Positions 17,259-26,577 of a stretch of 64,000 nucleotides of DNA are shown here, piece by piece. The notes below the pieces were generated by a model. That model was not told the origin of the DNA, ran no database searches, and was given only the letters and a program-made list of their open reading frames with translations. The stretch spans positions 1,364,001-1,428,000 of the forward strand of contig NC_017668.1 of the NCBI RefSeq assembly GCF_000284515.1, in the 5' to 3' direction. This DNA comes from Halobacillus halophilus DSM 2266. GTDB lineage: Bacteria; Bacillota; Bacilli; Bacillales; Halobacillaceae. Every line of letters starts with the position of its first letter. Position 1 is the stretch's first letter. Position numbers and translations under genes: made by a program.

Positions 17259-18176
17259 ATGAGAGATTATCAAGAGATAAAATCAAAGTTAAGAGGTTCG
17301 GTTACACCTGTGATCACACCCTTTAAAGCAAATCATGACATTGATTTTGATACCTTTTCAAGTCTCATTGAATTTCAATTGGAGAATGGCACCCATGCGA
17401 TTTCAGTTACCGGAACATCGGGGGAACCCAGCTCGTTAACAGAGGAGGAACGCGTGGAGGTCATGAGGACTGCATACAAGACCATTAATGGCCGAGTTCC
17501 GTTTGTACCGGGAACAGGGTCCACCAATCACGATGAGACGATGCGCCTGACGAAAAAGGCAGAAGAGATCGGAGCCGATGCGGCGATGGTTATCGTGCCT
17601 TACTACAACAAGTCGAATCAGCAGGCGTTATACAAGCACTTCAAAACGGTCGCAGACGCTGTAGAGATTCCGATTATTGTGTATAACATTCCGGGACGTA
17701 CCGCCCAGAACCTGCATGTTGATACATTAGCTCAGCTGAGCAAAGACTGTCCGAACATTATCGGTGTAAAAGAATCAAACAAAGACTTCGAACACGTCAA
17801 TCGTGTGCTACTCAAATGTGGCCGTGATTTTCTGCTGTTCTCGGGTATCGAACTGCTTTGCTATCCGATGCTTGCGATTGGCGGAGTAGGATCTGTCAGT
17901 GCCACAGCGAATGTCCTGCCAGGAAAAGTAGCTCAGATGCACGATGCCTGGTTCGACGGGGATGTAGCCACCGCCCAAAAACTCCATTATGAATTAATGG
18001 AGCTGAACGATGTCCTGTTTAAAGATACGAATCCAGCACCTGTGAAAGCGGCCCTTGGGATGATGGGCAAAATTGAACCTCATTTAAGGCTGCCGATGGA
18101 TCTTCCATCTGAGGAACTGCAGAATGAGATTCGTGAGACTTTGAATAAATATGGTGTCAGCCTGCAATATGTATAA
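17259..18176 (+). CDS. DapA-family Schiff-base aldolase, end of hpa operon
   Basis: This class I pyruvate-dependent aldolase of the DHDPS/NAL superfamily (305 aa) starts KLRGSVTPVITPF. TGTSGEPSSLTEEER is the GTTGE-like carboxylate loop, the catalytic Tyr is in IVYNIPGRTAQN and the Schiff-base Lys is in IIGVKESNKD. In the hpa pathway the last step normally uses HpaI, a class II enzyme, after hydration by HpaH; neither gene is present. This protein, tightly linked to hpaC and the RibF-like gene, probably cleaves the C7 oxo-dioate to pyruvate and succinic semialdehyde. The superfamily includes hydratase-aldolases (NahE type), so it might also do the HpaH step. A true DapA role is less likely in this context. 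Confidence 0.75.
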   Translation: MRDYQEIKSKLRGSVTPVITPFKANHDIDFDTFSSLIEFQLENGTHAISVTGTSGEPSSLTEEERVEVMRTAYKTINGRVPFVPGTGSTNHDETMRLTKKAEEIGADAAMVIVPYYNKSNQQALYKHFKTVADAVEIPIIVYNIPGRTAQNLHVDTLAQLSKDCPNIIGVKESNKDFEHVNRVLLKCGRDFLLFSGIELLCYPMLAIGGVGSVSATANVLPGKVAQMHDAWFDGDVATAQKLHYELMELNDVLFKDTNPAPVKAALGMMGKIEPHLRLPMDLPSEELQNEIRETLNKYGVSLQYV

Positions 18177-18184
18177 GTGAGTGA

Positions 18185-18236
18185 TAAAAAGCGGTTTCTT
18201 TCCTATGAATAAATGGAAAGAACCGTTTTATTTTTT
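18185..18236 (+). terminator. Rho-independent terminator of the hpaE operon
   Basis: AAAAAGCGGTTTCTTTCC pairs, with single bulges, with GGAAAGAACCGTTTTA, and a T run follows. Confidence 0.85.
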
Positions 18237-18361
18237 GGAAGAGAGAATCCATTCACCAAATTTGTAAACAAATAATAAACTTCTTACCTTACTAATGTAA
18301 TGATCCTGTAGGAAATAGCGCTGGACGTGAAGAAATTGTTCAAGGAGAGGGAGGTGAAACA

Positions 18362-18598
18362 ATGGCTGACATTCACTTCGATGCCTTGAAAAGTAAAGGC
18401 GTAACCAAAAGCTCGGAGGGGCATGAAATTCACTATCAGGTTTATGATGTCAGTGGGTTAGATGATGGACAGGATTTTCAAGTGGAATATGAGACTAGTG
18501 ATGACTTCACTCCCAAACAAGAGCAGTTAACGTTTAAACAAGGGACAGAAACGATAGAGTTAAATGGGCATACTTTTTATCTGGATAATGTTAGGTAG
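18362..18598 (+). CDS. Small hypothetical protein (78 aa)
   Basis: This short soluble protein starts MADIHFDALKSKGVTKS. It is acidic, with alternating hydrophobic and polar residues suggesting a small beta-rich fold (HYQVYDVSG, FQVEYET, TIELNGHTFYLDNV). It has no signal peptide or membrane segment. GAGAGGGAGGTG lies just before the ATG. It stands alone between two terminators. I do not recognise the family. Confidence 0.6.
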   Translation: MADIHFDALKSKGVTKSSEGHEIHYQVYDVSGLDDGQDFQVEYETSDDFTPKQEQLTFKQGTETIELNGHTFYLDNVR

Positions 18599-18617
18599 GT
18601 ATTAGAAGTTTCTTAGT

Positions 18618-18641
18618 TTGGGGGCGGGGTTCAGCCCCCAA
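18618..18641 (+). terminator. GC-rich hairpin after the 78-aa gene
   Basis: TTGGGGGC pairs with GCCCCCAA around an 8-base loop. There is no T run, so it may be a processing or stability hairpin rather than a classical terminator. Confidence 0.45.
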
Positions 18642-18696
18642 GATTGATCAAGAGCGTCTCTCAAAATACACACTGATATTTATTTATCTGAAAAGG

Positions 18697-18736
18697 AACA
18701 ACGTGGTTCAGCATATTGCTGAACCACGTTGTTTCA
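18697..18736 (+). terminator. Strong perfect hairpin
   Basis: A 17-bp perfect stem (starting AACAACGTGG, ending CCACGTTGTT) closes a 3-base TAT loop. It is followed by TTTCATTT. It probably terminates transcription from the 78-aa gene. Confidence 0.7.
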
Positions 18737-18911
18737 TTTGTGACTTTAAGATTGCCAGCTCTTTTACTATAGTTTTTATAACTTTAACAACTCCTTCAAA
18801 ACACCTACCTTCATCTAGTTAAATGTTATTATTTTCCTTAAAATGAAAGGATTTCTATTGTTCATTATTGAAGTGGTATAGACAACAAAATTTGAAGGGA
18901 GATGGTGATTG

Positions 18912-19949
18912 ATGAAGAAAAAAGTCTTATCAATGGCTTTAGCAGGTACTTTACTTGCTGCTGGAGCCGCAACAGGACCAGTATTGGCAGGTAACAGTGC
19001 CAACGGTCCAAATTATGAAGGTAATGAAACGATTAAAAATGAACGCCTTCATAGTTATGAAGAGATGGTCAAAGTATTGGAGAAGGCTGACAGTCAATCT
19101 GAAGCTATGGAGCTTGAAACTTACGGAGAATCTGTAAAAGGACGAGACTTATACTTAGCAAAATTCTCTTCTGATGAAGATAATCCTACTGTACTATTTC
19201 TTACCCAGCAGCATGGAAACGAGACGTTAACAACAGAAGGGGCTCTTAAACTTATTCAGAATTTAACTTCAAACGGAAAGAAAAATCAAGAAATTCTAGA
19301 TAACGTAAATGTTCTTATTGCTCCACGATTGAATGTTGATGGGGCAGAAGGAGATGTTAATTTCTCATTAGATGATTACGTATCAGGTACACATACGCGC
19401 TATAACGCAAACGGAGTTGATTTAAACCGTGACCATGTGGATCGTGAACAGCCTGAAACGGAGGCCTTTCATGAGAATGTTCTACAAAAGTACAGTCCGG
19501 ATTACATGATTGATCTTCATCACCAAGGTACACAAACGACCCTGGGTGATTCAGATGAGCTTGTGTCAGGTTCTATTCTTTATCCGACGACAGAAAATGT
19601 AGATGATGAAGTGCTTCAACGTTCTAAGCAGCTTGGTTCTGTGGTTTACAATGCTGTAAGTGATAAAGGTTATGGCTTACTTTCTAAGTATCCTGGTGGA
19701 AAAGCAGAAACGATCAGCCGTAACGGTCTTGCAGTAGAATATGATGTCGCCACGTTATTGTTTGAAATGCGTGGAATGGCTGATCACGAATACGAGGATT
19801 ATGTCCTGGGACAAAAGAGCAATGGCAAGCTGATTCAACAAGCCGTTACTGCAATGGAAGCCACACTTGAAGCTCTAGCTGATGGTTCTATTAACGATGC
19901 AGATACGTCCTTCTGGGATGACCTTCCGCTTAGTGGATACGGCGAATAA
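18912..19949 (+). CDS. Secreted M14-family zinc carboxypeptidase (first of pair)
   Basis: This is a metallocarboxypeptidase-like enzyme (345 aa). A Sec signal peptide (KKK, hydrophobic core, cleavage near PVLAG at about residue 27) sends it outside. Zinc ligands are His101 and Glu104 (QQHGNE) and a His in DLHHQG (about 203). The substrate-binding stretch DLNRD is at about 170 and the catalytic Glu is in LLFEMRG (about 285). The ATG at 18912 has GGGAGATG upstream. A paralogue follows after 23 bases, so they are co-transcribed. It probably trims C-terminal residues from external peptides. Confidence 0.82.
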   Translation: MKKKVLSMALAGTLLAAGAATGPVLAGNSANGPNYEGNETIKNERLHSYEEMVKVLEKADSQSEAMELETYGESVKGRDLYLAKFSSDEDNPTVLFLTQQHGNETLTTEGALKLIQNLTSNGKKNQEILDNVNVLIAPRLNVDGAEGDVNFSLDDYVSGTHTRYNANGVDLNRDHVDREQPETEAFHENVLQKYSPDYMIDLHHQGTQTTLGDSDELVSGSILYPTTENVDDEVLQRSKQLGSVVYNAVSDKGYGLLSKYPGGKAETISRNGLAVEYDVATLLFEMRGMADHEYEDYVLGQKSNGKLIQQAVTAMEATLEALADGSINDADTSFWDDLPLSGYGE

Positions 19950-19972
19950 CAACAATTTGAGGAGTGAATAAT

Positions 19973-21181
19973 ATGAAGAAAAAAATCTTAACTGTTGTCA
20001 GTACTCTTGCCCTTTGTACAAGTTTAGCCATGCCTACATACGCGGCAGGGAACCATCCAGGCACGCCTGAACAGCAAACTTACAACAGCTCTGGATTTAC
20101 AGACTATGGCCAGCTTGTTAAAAAACTTGAGAAAATTGAACGATCAAGTCAAGGACGTGTAGACGTCGAAGTAGTAGGACAATCCAACCAAGGTCGAGAC
20201 ATTTACCAGGCACGTGTCGGTACAGGGGATCGTGTCATTTTAATTGAAAGTGAAATCCATGGTAATGAAAAAACCGGCACGGAAGCGATTTTAAATCTAC
20301 TTCAGCATTTAGGATCCAGCAACTCTCCTGATGTAAAAGCCATGCTTGAAGAAGTTACACTCGTTACGCTGCCTAAAATGAACCCAGATGCTTCAGAACT
20401 CGATCGCCGCGGGAATGTCATGTCGTGGGAGGAAGTATTACAGGACTTCCCTCAACTACAGGGAGCAGATGGTCCGACGTGGAACCACTACTATTCGGAA
20501 AATAGAGCCACTATACAAGGGGATGACTATGCATCTCAACCTGGATTCGATGTAAACCGCGATTTTAATCCAAATTTAGACTACACTCCTGAACCAGAAG
20601 ACGTGCCGGGTTCTTCATCAGAACCTGGATGGTATATCACACCTGAAGCTCAAACGGTTCGCGATGTATATAAAGACTTAGAAGACGAATTTGGTAAAGT
20701 TGATGTGTTTGTAGACTTGCATCACCAGGGACTTTATTACGTAGATGGAACGTCAGAACCCGTCACACTATCTCTGTCTGGACAATTTGTTCCTGATCCA
20801 TCAAGCGAAGCAGGGTCTAAATATGCAGAGTATGAAGACACCTATGACTATGATTTCTCACGCCAGCTGAATTTGGCTGCTTATGATGCTCTTCAATCTA
20901 TGGGGAATTCTCCTTTTGATAACATTACGTTGTACAGTCAAGGTCTGGACTTGCCAGGTACGGCACTAGGATCTTTTGCTTTAAATGGAAGTGGAACCGT
21001 TCTTTTTGAAGTTACAGGACAAACACAAAGCATGGGACAAAAGAAAAAAGGAATGCTTGTTAAAGCTGTAGAAACAGGGTTACAAGGCATTATTGAGGGA
21101 GTAGCAGATGGATCAGTGGATGAGCTTGATCCAGAACGCTATGAAGATATTCCAGAAACATCTTATCAACCAGGAATTTAA
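19973..21181 (+). CDS. Secreted M14-family zinc carboxypeptidase (second of pair)
   Basis: This is a paralogue of the preceding gene (402 aa), with a Sec signal peptide ending near PTYAAG (about residue 24). Zinc ligands His96 and Glu99 lie in IHGNEKTG, the third His is in VDLHHQG, the Arg-binding stretch is DVNRDF and the catalytic Glu is in VLFEVTG. Its middle part carries an extra acidic, proline-rich stretch (PEPEDVPGSSSEPG) that the first enzyme lacks, which may change specificity. The GTG at 19964 overlaps GAGGAG, so the ATG at 19973 is used. The acidic surface fits an enzyme working outside cells in salt. Confidence 0.82.
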   Translation: MKKKILTVVSTLALCTSLAMPTYAAGNHPGTPEQQTYNSSGFTDYGQLVKKLEKIERSSQGRVDVEVVGQSNQGRDIYQARVGTGDRVILIESEIHGNEKTGTEAILNLLQHLGSSNSPDVKAMLEEVTLVTLPKMNPDASELDRRGNVMSWEEVLQDFPQLQGADGPTWNHYYSENRATIQGDDYASQPGFDVNRDFNPNLDYTPEPEDVPGSSSEPGWYITPEAQTVRDVYKDLEDEFGKVDVFVDLHHQGLYYVDGTSEPVTLSLSGQFVPDPSSEAGSKYAEYEDTYDYDFSRQLNLAAYDALQSMGNSPFDNITLYSQGLDLPGTALGSFALNGSGTVLFEVTGQTQSMGQKKKGMLVKAVETGLQGIIEGVADGSVDELDPERYEDIPETSYQPGI

Positions 21182-21221
21182 TAGTAAAAAAGGCTGGGAT
21201 AAAAACCAGCAAATTAAAGGG

Positions 21222-21258
21222 AAAGTGGTCCGCATCGAAATGATGTGGACCACTCTTT
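21222..21258 (+). terminator. Terminator after the M14 pair
   Basis: AGTGGTCCGCATC pairs with GATGTGGACCACT (one mismatch) around a short loop, followed by a weak T run. Confidence 0.7.
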
Positions 21259-21344
21259 ATATGGTTTTCTTTTATTTTGGTTCTTTTTAACTTTAGTGTT
21301 GATCCATATGTAATATATCCATTAAGTTATTGGTGGATAAGTCA

Positions 21345-22090
21345 CTATGGATTGATATTTGTATTGGAATGCTCTTGTTCTAAATCATCTACTAATAATT
21401 TTATACGATTTACTTCTTTAGGGGTGAGTTCTTCAAACCGGTCCAGTTCTGATTTTATAAAAGTAATAGTAGGATTAGTGGCTTTGTGTGATTTCACGAA
21501 ATATGTAGTAATGGAACCTGTTAACATGCCTACAAGTCCAATTCCGATCATCATAATAAATATGGCAACAAGCCTTCCGGGCAAAGTTGATGGTGAAATA
21601 TCTCCATAACCTACAGTTGTTGCTGTGACTATAGACCACCATAGTCCATCTCCATAAGTTGTAATACTACTTTCAGTGTGCTTAATGATTAGGGTAGAAA
21701 TGAATAACATTGCAAAAGTAAATACAAATACTCGATCTAATCCATTTGTTTTAAGGATATTAAAGACATTTTTAAAATTGTTTTTAGACATGGCTATAAT
21801 TCGTAACAATCTAAACAACCTTGCTACTCTAGCAATCTGAAAGATACTATCTAAAGGAATGGCAGCTATTATATCAAAAGGATTCTTTTTTTATATAATT
21901 CCATCGATCCTCAGATTTTACTATCCTAATCACCACATCAATAAAGAAAATTGCCCAAATAATCTTGTCGAATATTAATACGGTTTGATTATCTGACCAT
22001 AAGAATAAGACAGAGGTCAAAGCTAAAAGAAAAAGAGTTGATTCGTATGCTAAAGAAATGTTCTTGGAGAATCTGATATCATCACCTCGG
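21345..22090 (-). pseudogene. Voltage-gated-type K+ channel, broken
   Basis: The 3' part (21345-21818) encodes the pore domain: two membrane helices around the selectivity filter TTVGYGD, then a cytoplasmic tail. Reading further upstream on the minus strand gives the rest of a six-helix channel: S1-like LFLLALTSVLFLW, S3-like FFIDVVIRIVKS, and an S4-like arginine-repeat helix (IARVARLFRLLR). These are separated by a +1 shift in a run of seven A (about 21889-21895), where six A would keep the frame open. The 5' end has no clean start codon. The ATG at 21818 lies inside S4, so an intact protein is unlikely. Confidence 0.75.
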
Positions 22091-22298
22091 ATATATTAGT
22101 TTGAATAAGTTCATGAGTACAAGAAGCGCTTAGTAGTAATCTTGAAAATGAATTTTCCCAGAAGGAAATGCCGTATTGGATATTAAAAAAACACGAAAAG
22201 CCGAAAGTCATGGAGGTGGCTTTTTGCAAATTCCCTAATGTGTAGGCGAGCTCAAGTATTTCTAACTGCATGCGTGGTTGCTAGATTAAGATAAGCCT

Positions 22299-23711
22299 CT
22301 ATGAGAAAAGAGAAGCCAGCCGCCTCACCGATTCCCGCACCTTATCATCTTCCATATTCGCAAATCCAATCACCAGTTTCTTCTTCCCTTTCTCCGTCAT
22401 CTCATAATCCTGTAAGAAAAAGCGGCGAATCGTATATAATATGATTTTATTGTCTTTGGCCCGCTCTTCAATCTCACTATAGGAAAGAGAAGTGTCCATA
22501 TCCACTAGAAAATGAAGGCCGGCAGGAATGTTGTGAATGGTTATCCTGTCTTGAAACGTCTGGCGCAGCTCACGTATAAGCGTAGCCCGTTTTGCTTTGT
22601 AGTAGGCATTCATCCGCTTAACGTGCCTTCCGTATTCCCCTTCATCAATGAAATACTTCAGGGTCCACAGGTTGAGTCCTGAAGGGCCATCGATCCAATC
22701 ACCAAAAGCATTCCGGTAGCTTTTCAACAAATTGGGAGGCAGAACCATATAGCTGATCCGCAGGCTCGGCAGTAGCGTTTTCGAAAACGTTCCAGTGTAG
22801 ATGACCTGCTGGTTCTGATCGAGACTTTGCAGGGAAGGGATATGATCTGTTCCGTACTTAAATTCACTGTCATAGTCGTCTTCCACAATGTAACGACCAG
22901 GAGACTCAGCTGCCCAGTTTAGAAGCTCTATTCTTCTATTAATAGGCATAATCGTGCCCGTGGGAAACTGGTGAGAGGGAGTAACAAACACCCATTGAGG
23001 ATCACTTTCTCGAATTTCCTGAATAGAAATACCCTGATGATCCAGACCCACCGGACTTACCGGGAAACCCATGTTTTTCAGTAGATGATAAAACCGCTGA
23101 TACCCCGGGTTTTCGACAGCCACTTGTGTATCTTTTGCCTGTAAGGACATGAGTTTATGAATCAGCGGCTGGGTTCCAGATCCGATGACAATTTGTTCGG
23201 GCCGGGTTCGGACGCCCCTGGTGAGAGCAATCATCGTTGCGATCGATTCGCGAAGTTCATATGGTCCTTGGGGATGTGGAAGGAGAGCTAGTTGAGTGCG
23301 ATGATGTTCCATGACTTTCTGCTGGTACTTTCTCCATTTCTTAAATGGAAAGTGCTCCGCATCGGTAGCAATATGAGAAAAGGTAGCCTCGGGCTGAAAT
23401 CTATCATTCATACGTTCCTCTTTCAATTCCTCCGGGAACGGAACGTCTTCTTCGTCTCTTTTAATATAACGTGTAATATCCTCAACAAAATATCCTTTTC
23501 GTTCTGCACTGTAGATGTAACCTTCGGCTAGTAATTGTTCATAGGCGTGTGCTACTGAATTGAGGCTGACCTCTAGATCCTGCGCCAGTTTCCTTTTCGA
23601 CGGAAGTTTCTTTTTGCTGAGCTGGTCATCGAGGATCAGATCTCTCAAATGAGTATAAATCTGTTTGTAAATGGCCGGTTGTTCGGCTCCTTTTTCAATA
23701 TGGAAAAACAA
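22299..23711 (-). CDS. gabR: MocR/GabR-type PLP-dependent transcriptional regulator
   Basis: This GntR-type winged helix fused to an aminotransferase-fold domain is the MocR/GabR architecture (470 aa from the chosen start). The DNA-binding part contains IYKQIYTHLRDLIL and LPSKRKLAQDLEVSLNSV. The PLP lysine is in TGTFSKTLLPSLRISY, with NPGYQ and VEDDYDSEF also conserved. The first in-frame ATG (23744) has no ribosome binding site. A TTG at 23711 follows GAGGAGGAG at good spacing and gives the usual N terminus. It is divergent from gabT, so it most likely activates gabT-gabD with PLP and GABA and represses itself, as GabR does in B. subtilis. Confidence 0.85.
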   Translation of the reverse strand: MFFHIEKGAEQPAIYKQIYTHLRDLILDDQLSKKKLPSKRKLAQDLEVSLNSVAHAYEQLLAEGYIYSAERKGYFVEDITRYIKRDEEDVPFPEELKEERMNDRFQPEATFSHIATDAEHFPFKKWRKYQQKVMEHHRTQLALLPHPQGPYELRESIATMIALTRGVRTRPEQIVIGSGTQPLIHKLMSLQAKDTQVAVENPGYQRFYHLLKNMGFPVSPVGLDHQGISIQEIRESDPQWVFVTPSHQFPTGTIMPINRRIELLNWAAESPGRYIVEDDYDSEFKYGTDHIPSLQSLDQNQQVIYTGTFSKTLLPSLRISYMVLPPNLLKSYRNAFGDWIDGPSGLNLWTLKYFIDEGEYGRHVKRMNAYYKAKRATLIRELRQTFQDRITIHNIPAGLHFLVDMDTSLSYSEIEERAKDNKIILYTIRRFFLQDYEMTEKGKKKLVIGFANMEDDKVRESVRRLASLFS

Positions 23712-23755
23712 ACATAGCTCCTCCTCGTATGTATCTGGTCCCATTATTATTTAAA

Positions 23756-23779
23756 ATCTGGTACTTTTAATTGTACCAG
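23756..23779. promoter_or_regulatory. Inverted repeat, candidate GabR operator
   Basis: TCTGGTAC and GTACCAGA are perfect 8-bp arms around an 8-base spacer in the gabR-gabT divergent region. The right arm overlaps a possible -35 (TTGTAC) of gabT, with TAATCT about 16 bases on. It is placed so that a bound regulator could act on both genes. Confidence 0.65.
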
Positions 23780-23822
23780 AAAATTGTCATAATAATCTAT
23801 AAAATTCAGGGAGGGATCAGCA

Positions 23823-25130
23823 GTGACCAATAAAACAGTGAGCAAAGATGACTTGCAAAGAAAAAGAAAGAAATACATACCAAAAGGAATAGGGAATGGG
23901 AATACCAATATAGCCGACTATGCAAGAGGAGCAAGAGTATTCGATAATGAAGGTCGTGAATGGATTGATTTTGCCGGAGCCATCGGTACGCTTAACGTAG
24001 GGCACACACATCCAAAGGTGACGGAAGCCGTCAAGAATCAGGCGGACCGCTACCTTCATCCAGGCTTTAATGTGATTATGTATGACAGCTACATCAACCT
24101 GGCCGAAAAGTTATGCACGATTACCCCAGGTTCTTTCGATAAAATGGCCATGCTATTTAACTCCGGAGCCGAGGCTGTAGAAAATGCGGTCAAAGTGGCG
24201 AGGAAATATACCAATCGACAGGCTGTTGTTTCCTTCGAACGCGGGTTCCACGGACGTACTAATTTAACGATGGGAATGACGAGTAAAGTAAAGCCATATA
24301 AATACAATTTCGGTCCTTATACTCCGGAAATTTATCAAGCTCCATATCCTTATATGTCCAATAAACCTGAACAGATGACGGATGAGGAGTATATTGATTA
24401 TAGTATCATGCGCTTTAAGGAGTATTTTGTTACCGCGGTCGCACCGGAAACGGTAGCATGTATCGTGATGGAGCCTGTCCAAGGTGAAGGCGGTTTCATT
24501 ATTCCTCCGAAACGCTTTGTACAGGAAGTTAGAGACTTCTGCAGCGAGCACGGGATTGTTTTTGTGGCTGATGAAATCCAGACTGGTTTTGCCCGGACAG
24601 GACGGTTATTCGCAAGTGAACATTTCGATATCGAGCCGGATGTGATGACGCTGTCGAAATCCCTTGCAGCAGGAATGCCGTTAAGTGCGGTCGTCGGAAA
24701 AGCAGAAATCATGGATGCTTCTTCTCCAGGTGAACTCGGCGGAACGTATGCCGGCAATCCGGTAGCCTGCGAAGCGGCTCTTGCCGTTATTGAGGTTATG
24801 GAAGAGGAAAATTTAAGCGATAAAGCGGAACAAATTGGTGCTACACTGGAAGATAAATTAGAAGAGTTGAAAGCCCGCCACGATTATCTTGGCGATATCC
24901 GCAGGCTTGGGGCAATGGTTGCCGTAGAAATTATTGATGCGGAAGGGAACCCGGACAAAGCAAAAACGGGTGCGATCACATCCTATGCGAACAATAATGG
25001 ACTGCTGCTGCTTTCTGCTGGTGTAAAAGGAAATGTGGTTCGTTTTCTTACTCCGCTTGTGATCACGGATGAGGAATTGAATAAAGGACTGACGATTTTA
25101 GAACAGGCTTTTGACGAAGCGGCAGACTAA
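23823..25130 (+). CDS. gabT: 4-aminobutyrate aminotransferase
   Basis: This class III omega-aminotransferase (435 aa) converts GABA and 2-oxoglutarate (or pyruvate) to succinic semialdehyde. Typical stretches are FAGAIGTLNVGHTHP, FNSGAEAVENAVK, SFERGFHGRT, EPVQGEGGFIIPP and VADEIQTGFARTG. The PLP lysine lies in MTLSKSLAAGMPL. The GTG start follows GGGAGGGATC. It is 21 bases before gabD and divergent from the GabR-type regulator, which supports the GABA assignment. The neighbouring M20 hydrolases suggest that related omega-amino acids such as beta-alanine could also be substrates. Confidence 0.88.
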   Translation: MTNKTVSKDDLQRKRKKYIPKGIGNGNTNIADYARGARVFDNEGREWIDFAGAIGTLNVGHTHPKVTEAVKNQADRYLHPGFNVIMYDSYINLAEKLCTITPGSFDKMAMLFNSGAEAVENAVKVARKYTNRQAVVSFERGFHGRTNLTMGMTSKVKPYKYNFGPYTPEIYQAPYPYMSNKPEQMTDEEYIDYSIMRFKEYFVTAVAPETVACIVMEPVQGEGGFIIPPKRFVQEVRDFCSEHGIVFVADEIQTGFARTGRLFASEHFDIEPDVMTLSKSLAAGMPLSAVVGKAEIMDASSPGELGGTYAGNPVACEAALAVIEVMEEENLSDKAEQIGATLEDKLEELKARHDYLGDIRRLGAMVAVEIIDAEGNPDKAKTGAITSYANNNGLLLLSAGVKGNVVRFLTPLVITDEELNKGLTILEQAFDEAAD

Positions 25131-25151
25131 TACTAGAAAGGAAGAGGCTTT

Positions 25152-26546
25152 ATGGGGAATACGATCCAAGTGAAAAACCCGGCAACCGGGAATATTTTGA
25201 AAGAGGTAGATGTGACCTCAGCTGCAGATATTGAAACAGCCTTAAGGCAGGGAGATGAGGCCTTCAAATCGTGGTCAAAGGTGAATGCCCATGAGCGGTC
25301 TAATCTACTGAAAAAATGGTCGGCCAAAATTAAAGAAGAAACGGAACAGCTGGCGGAAGTGATGACTTTGGAGAGTGGAAAGCCGCTTAAAGAATCCCGT
25401 GGAGAAGTCGCCTATGCGGCAAGCTATATCGATTGGTATGCGGAAGAAGCGAAGCGGATTTACGGCAGGACCGTTCCCTCTCACACGGAAACGAAGCGGA
25501 TTGTCGTAACAAAAGAGCCGGTCGGTCTTGTGGCCGCTATCACGCCGTGGAACTTCCCGGCAGCGATGATGACGAGAAAGGCTGCTCCAGCGTTAGCTGC
25601 AGGGTGCACATTCGTTGTGAAACCTGCTGAAGAGACGCCGCTCACGACGATTAGACTTGTTCAATTAGCCCATGAGGTCGGAATCCCGAAAGATGTGGTT
25701 CAATACGTAAATGGCCACGGGGCAGAAGTTGGGCCTATTTTTACAGATAGTCCACTCGTCCGTAAGATTACTTTTACCGGCTCCACGCCCGTCGGTAAAT
25801 TACTGATGAAAAATAGTGCAGCAACGATGAAGCACGTATCGATGGAACTTGGAGGCCATGCTCCGCTTATCGTAGCCAAAGATGCTGATATTGACTTTTC
25901 TGTCGAACAGACGCTTGCTTCGAAATTCCGGAACGCCGGCCAGACGTGTATTTGCGCGAATCGCGTGCTCGTCCATGAAGAGATTGCTGACGAATTTTCA
26001 GAGAAACTTACCGCACGCGTCAAAGAGCTTAACGTCGGAAATGGTCTACTTGAAGAAACAGATGTTGGGCCGGTTATTAATGCGGGTGGTTATGAAAAGA
26101 TCCATACGCAGATTGAAGATGCCGTTAATAAAGGAGCAAATGTTCTCTATGGTCATCAATACGATAAAGATGATGAAAAAGGCTATTATTTTGTTCATCC
26201 TACTGTACTCGAAAACGTTGGTGAAGGGATGGACATCATGCAGGAGGAAACGTTTGGCCCGGTCATTCCACTGACCACTTTCCGCGAGAATGAAGAAGCG
26301 GTGGACATTGCCAACAATACCCCGTTCGGGCTGGCAGCTTATTTCTTCACGAATGATTATCGAACCGGTATCTATTATCAGGAGCATCTGAAGTTCGGGA
26401 TTCTCGGCTGGAATGATGGGGCACCGTCTGCGGCACATGCGCCATTCGGTGGTATGAAAGAGAGCGGCATCGGACGTGAGGGCGGTCCTGAGGGGATTGA
26501 GCCTTACATTGAAACGAAGTATCTTTCCATCGGAGGCATTGAATAG
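25152..26546 (+). CDS. gabD: Succinate-semialdehyde dehydrogenase
   Basis: This NAD(P)-dependent aldehyde dehydrogenase (464 aa) oxidises succinic semialdehyde to succinate. The catalytic Cys is in [11 protein letters not shown] and the general-base Glu is in [19 protein letters not shown] and [13 protein letters not shown] are typical of the GabD group. It follows gabT closely. Because the hpa pathway also ends in succinic semialdehyde, this enzyme probably serves both clusters. Confidence 0.87.
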   Translation: MGNTIQVKNPATGNILKEVDVTSAADIETALRQGDEAFKSWSKVNAHERSNLLKKWSAKIKEETEQLAEVMTLESGKPLKESRGEVAYAASYIDWYAEEAKRIYGRTVPSHTETKRIVVTKEPVGLVAAITPWNFPAAMMTRKAAPALAAGCTFVVKPAEETPLTTIRLVQLAHEVGIPKDVVQYVNGHGAEVGPIFTDSPLVRKITFTGSTPVGKLLMKNSAATMKHVSMELGGHAPLIVAKDADIDFSVEQTLASKFRNAGQTCICANRVLVHEEIADEFSEKLTARVKELNVGNGLLEETDVGPVINAGGYEKIHTQIEDAVNKGANVLYGHQYDKDDEKGYYFVHPTVLENVGEGMDIMQEETFGPVIPLTTFRENEEAVDIANNTPFGLAAYFFTNDYRTGIYYQEHLKFGILGWNDGAPSAAHAPFGGMKESGIGREGGPEGIEPYIETKYLSIGGIE

Positions 26547-26577
26547 TTTTGTAGATTCTTAATGTGGAGGTAAGACC

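Larger units (their letters stand above)
18599..18911. other. Intergenic region with two hairpins
   Basis: No gene is seen. The region holds two strong stem-loops (18618-18641 and 18697-18736) and the leader of the first M14 gene, with GGGAGATG at about 18897. Confidence 0.7.

Noticed and set aside
17259-18176. Housekeeping dihydrodipicolinate synthase (dapA)
   Set aside because: Family membership fits, but the gene closes a tight hpa operon with no lysine-pathway gene nearby, so a pathway aldolase is more likely.
22050-22271. 73-aa minus-strand open frame upstream of the K+ channel relic
   Set aside because: No ribosome binding site and no family features; its end overlaps the channel relic in another frame.
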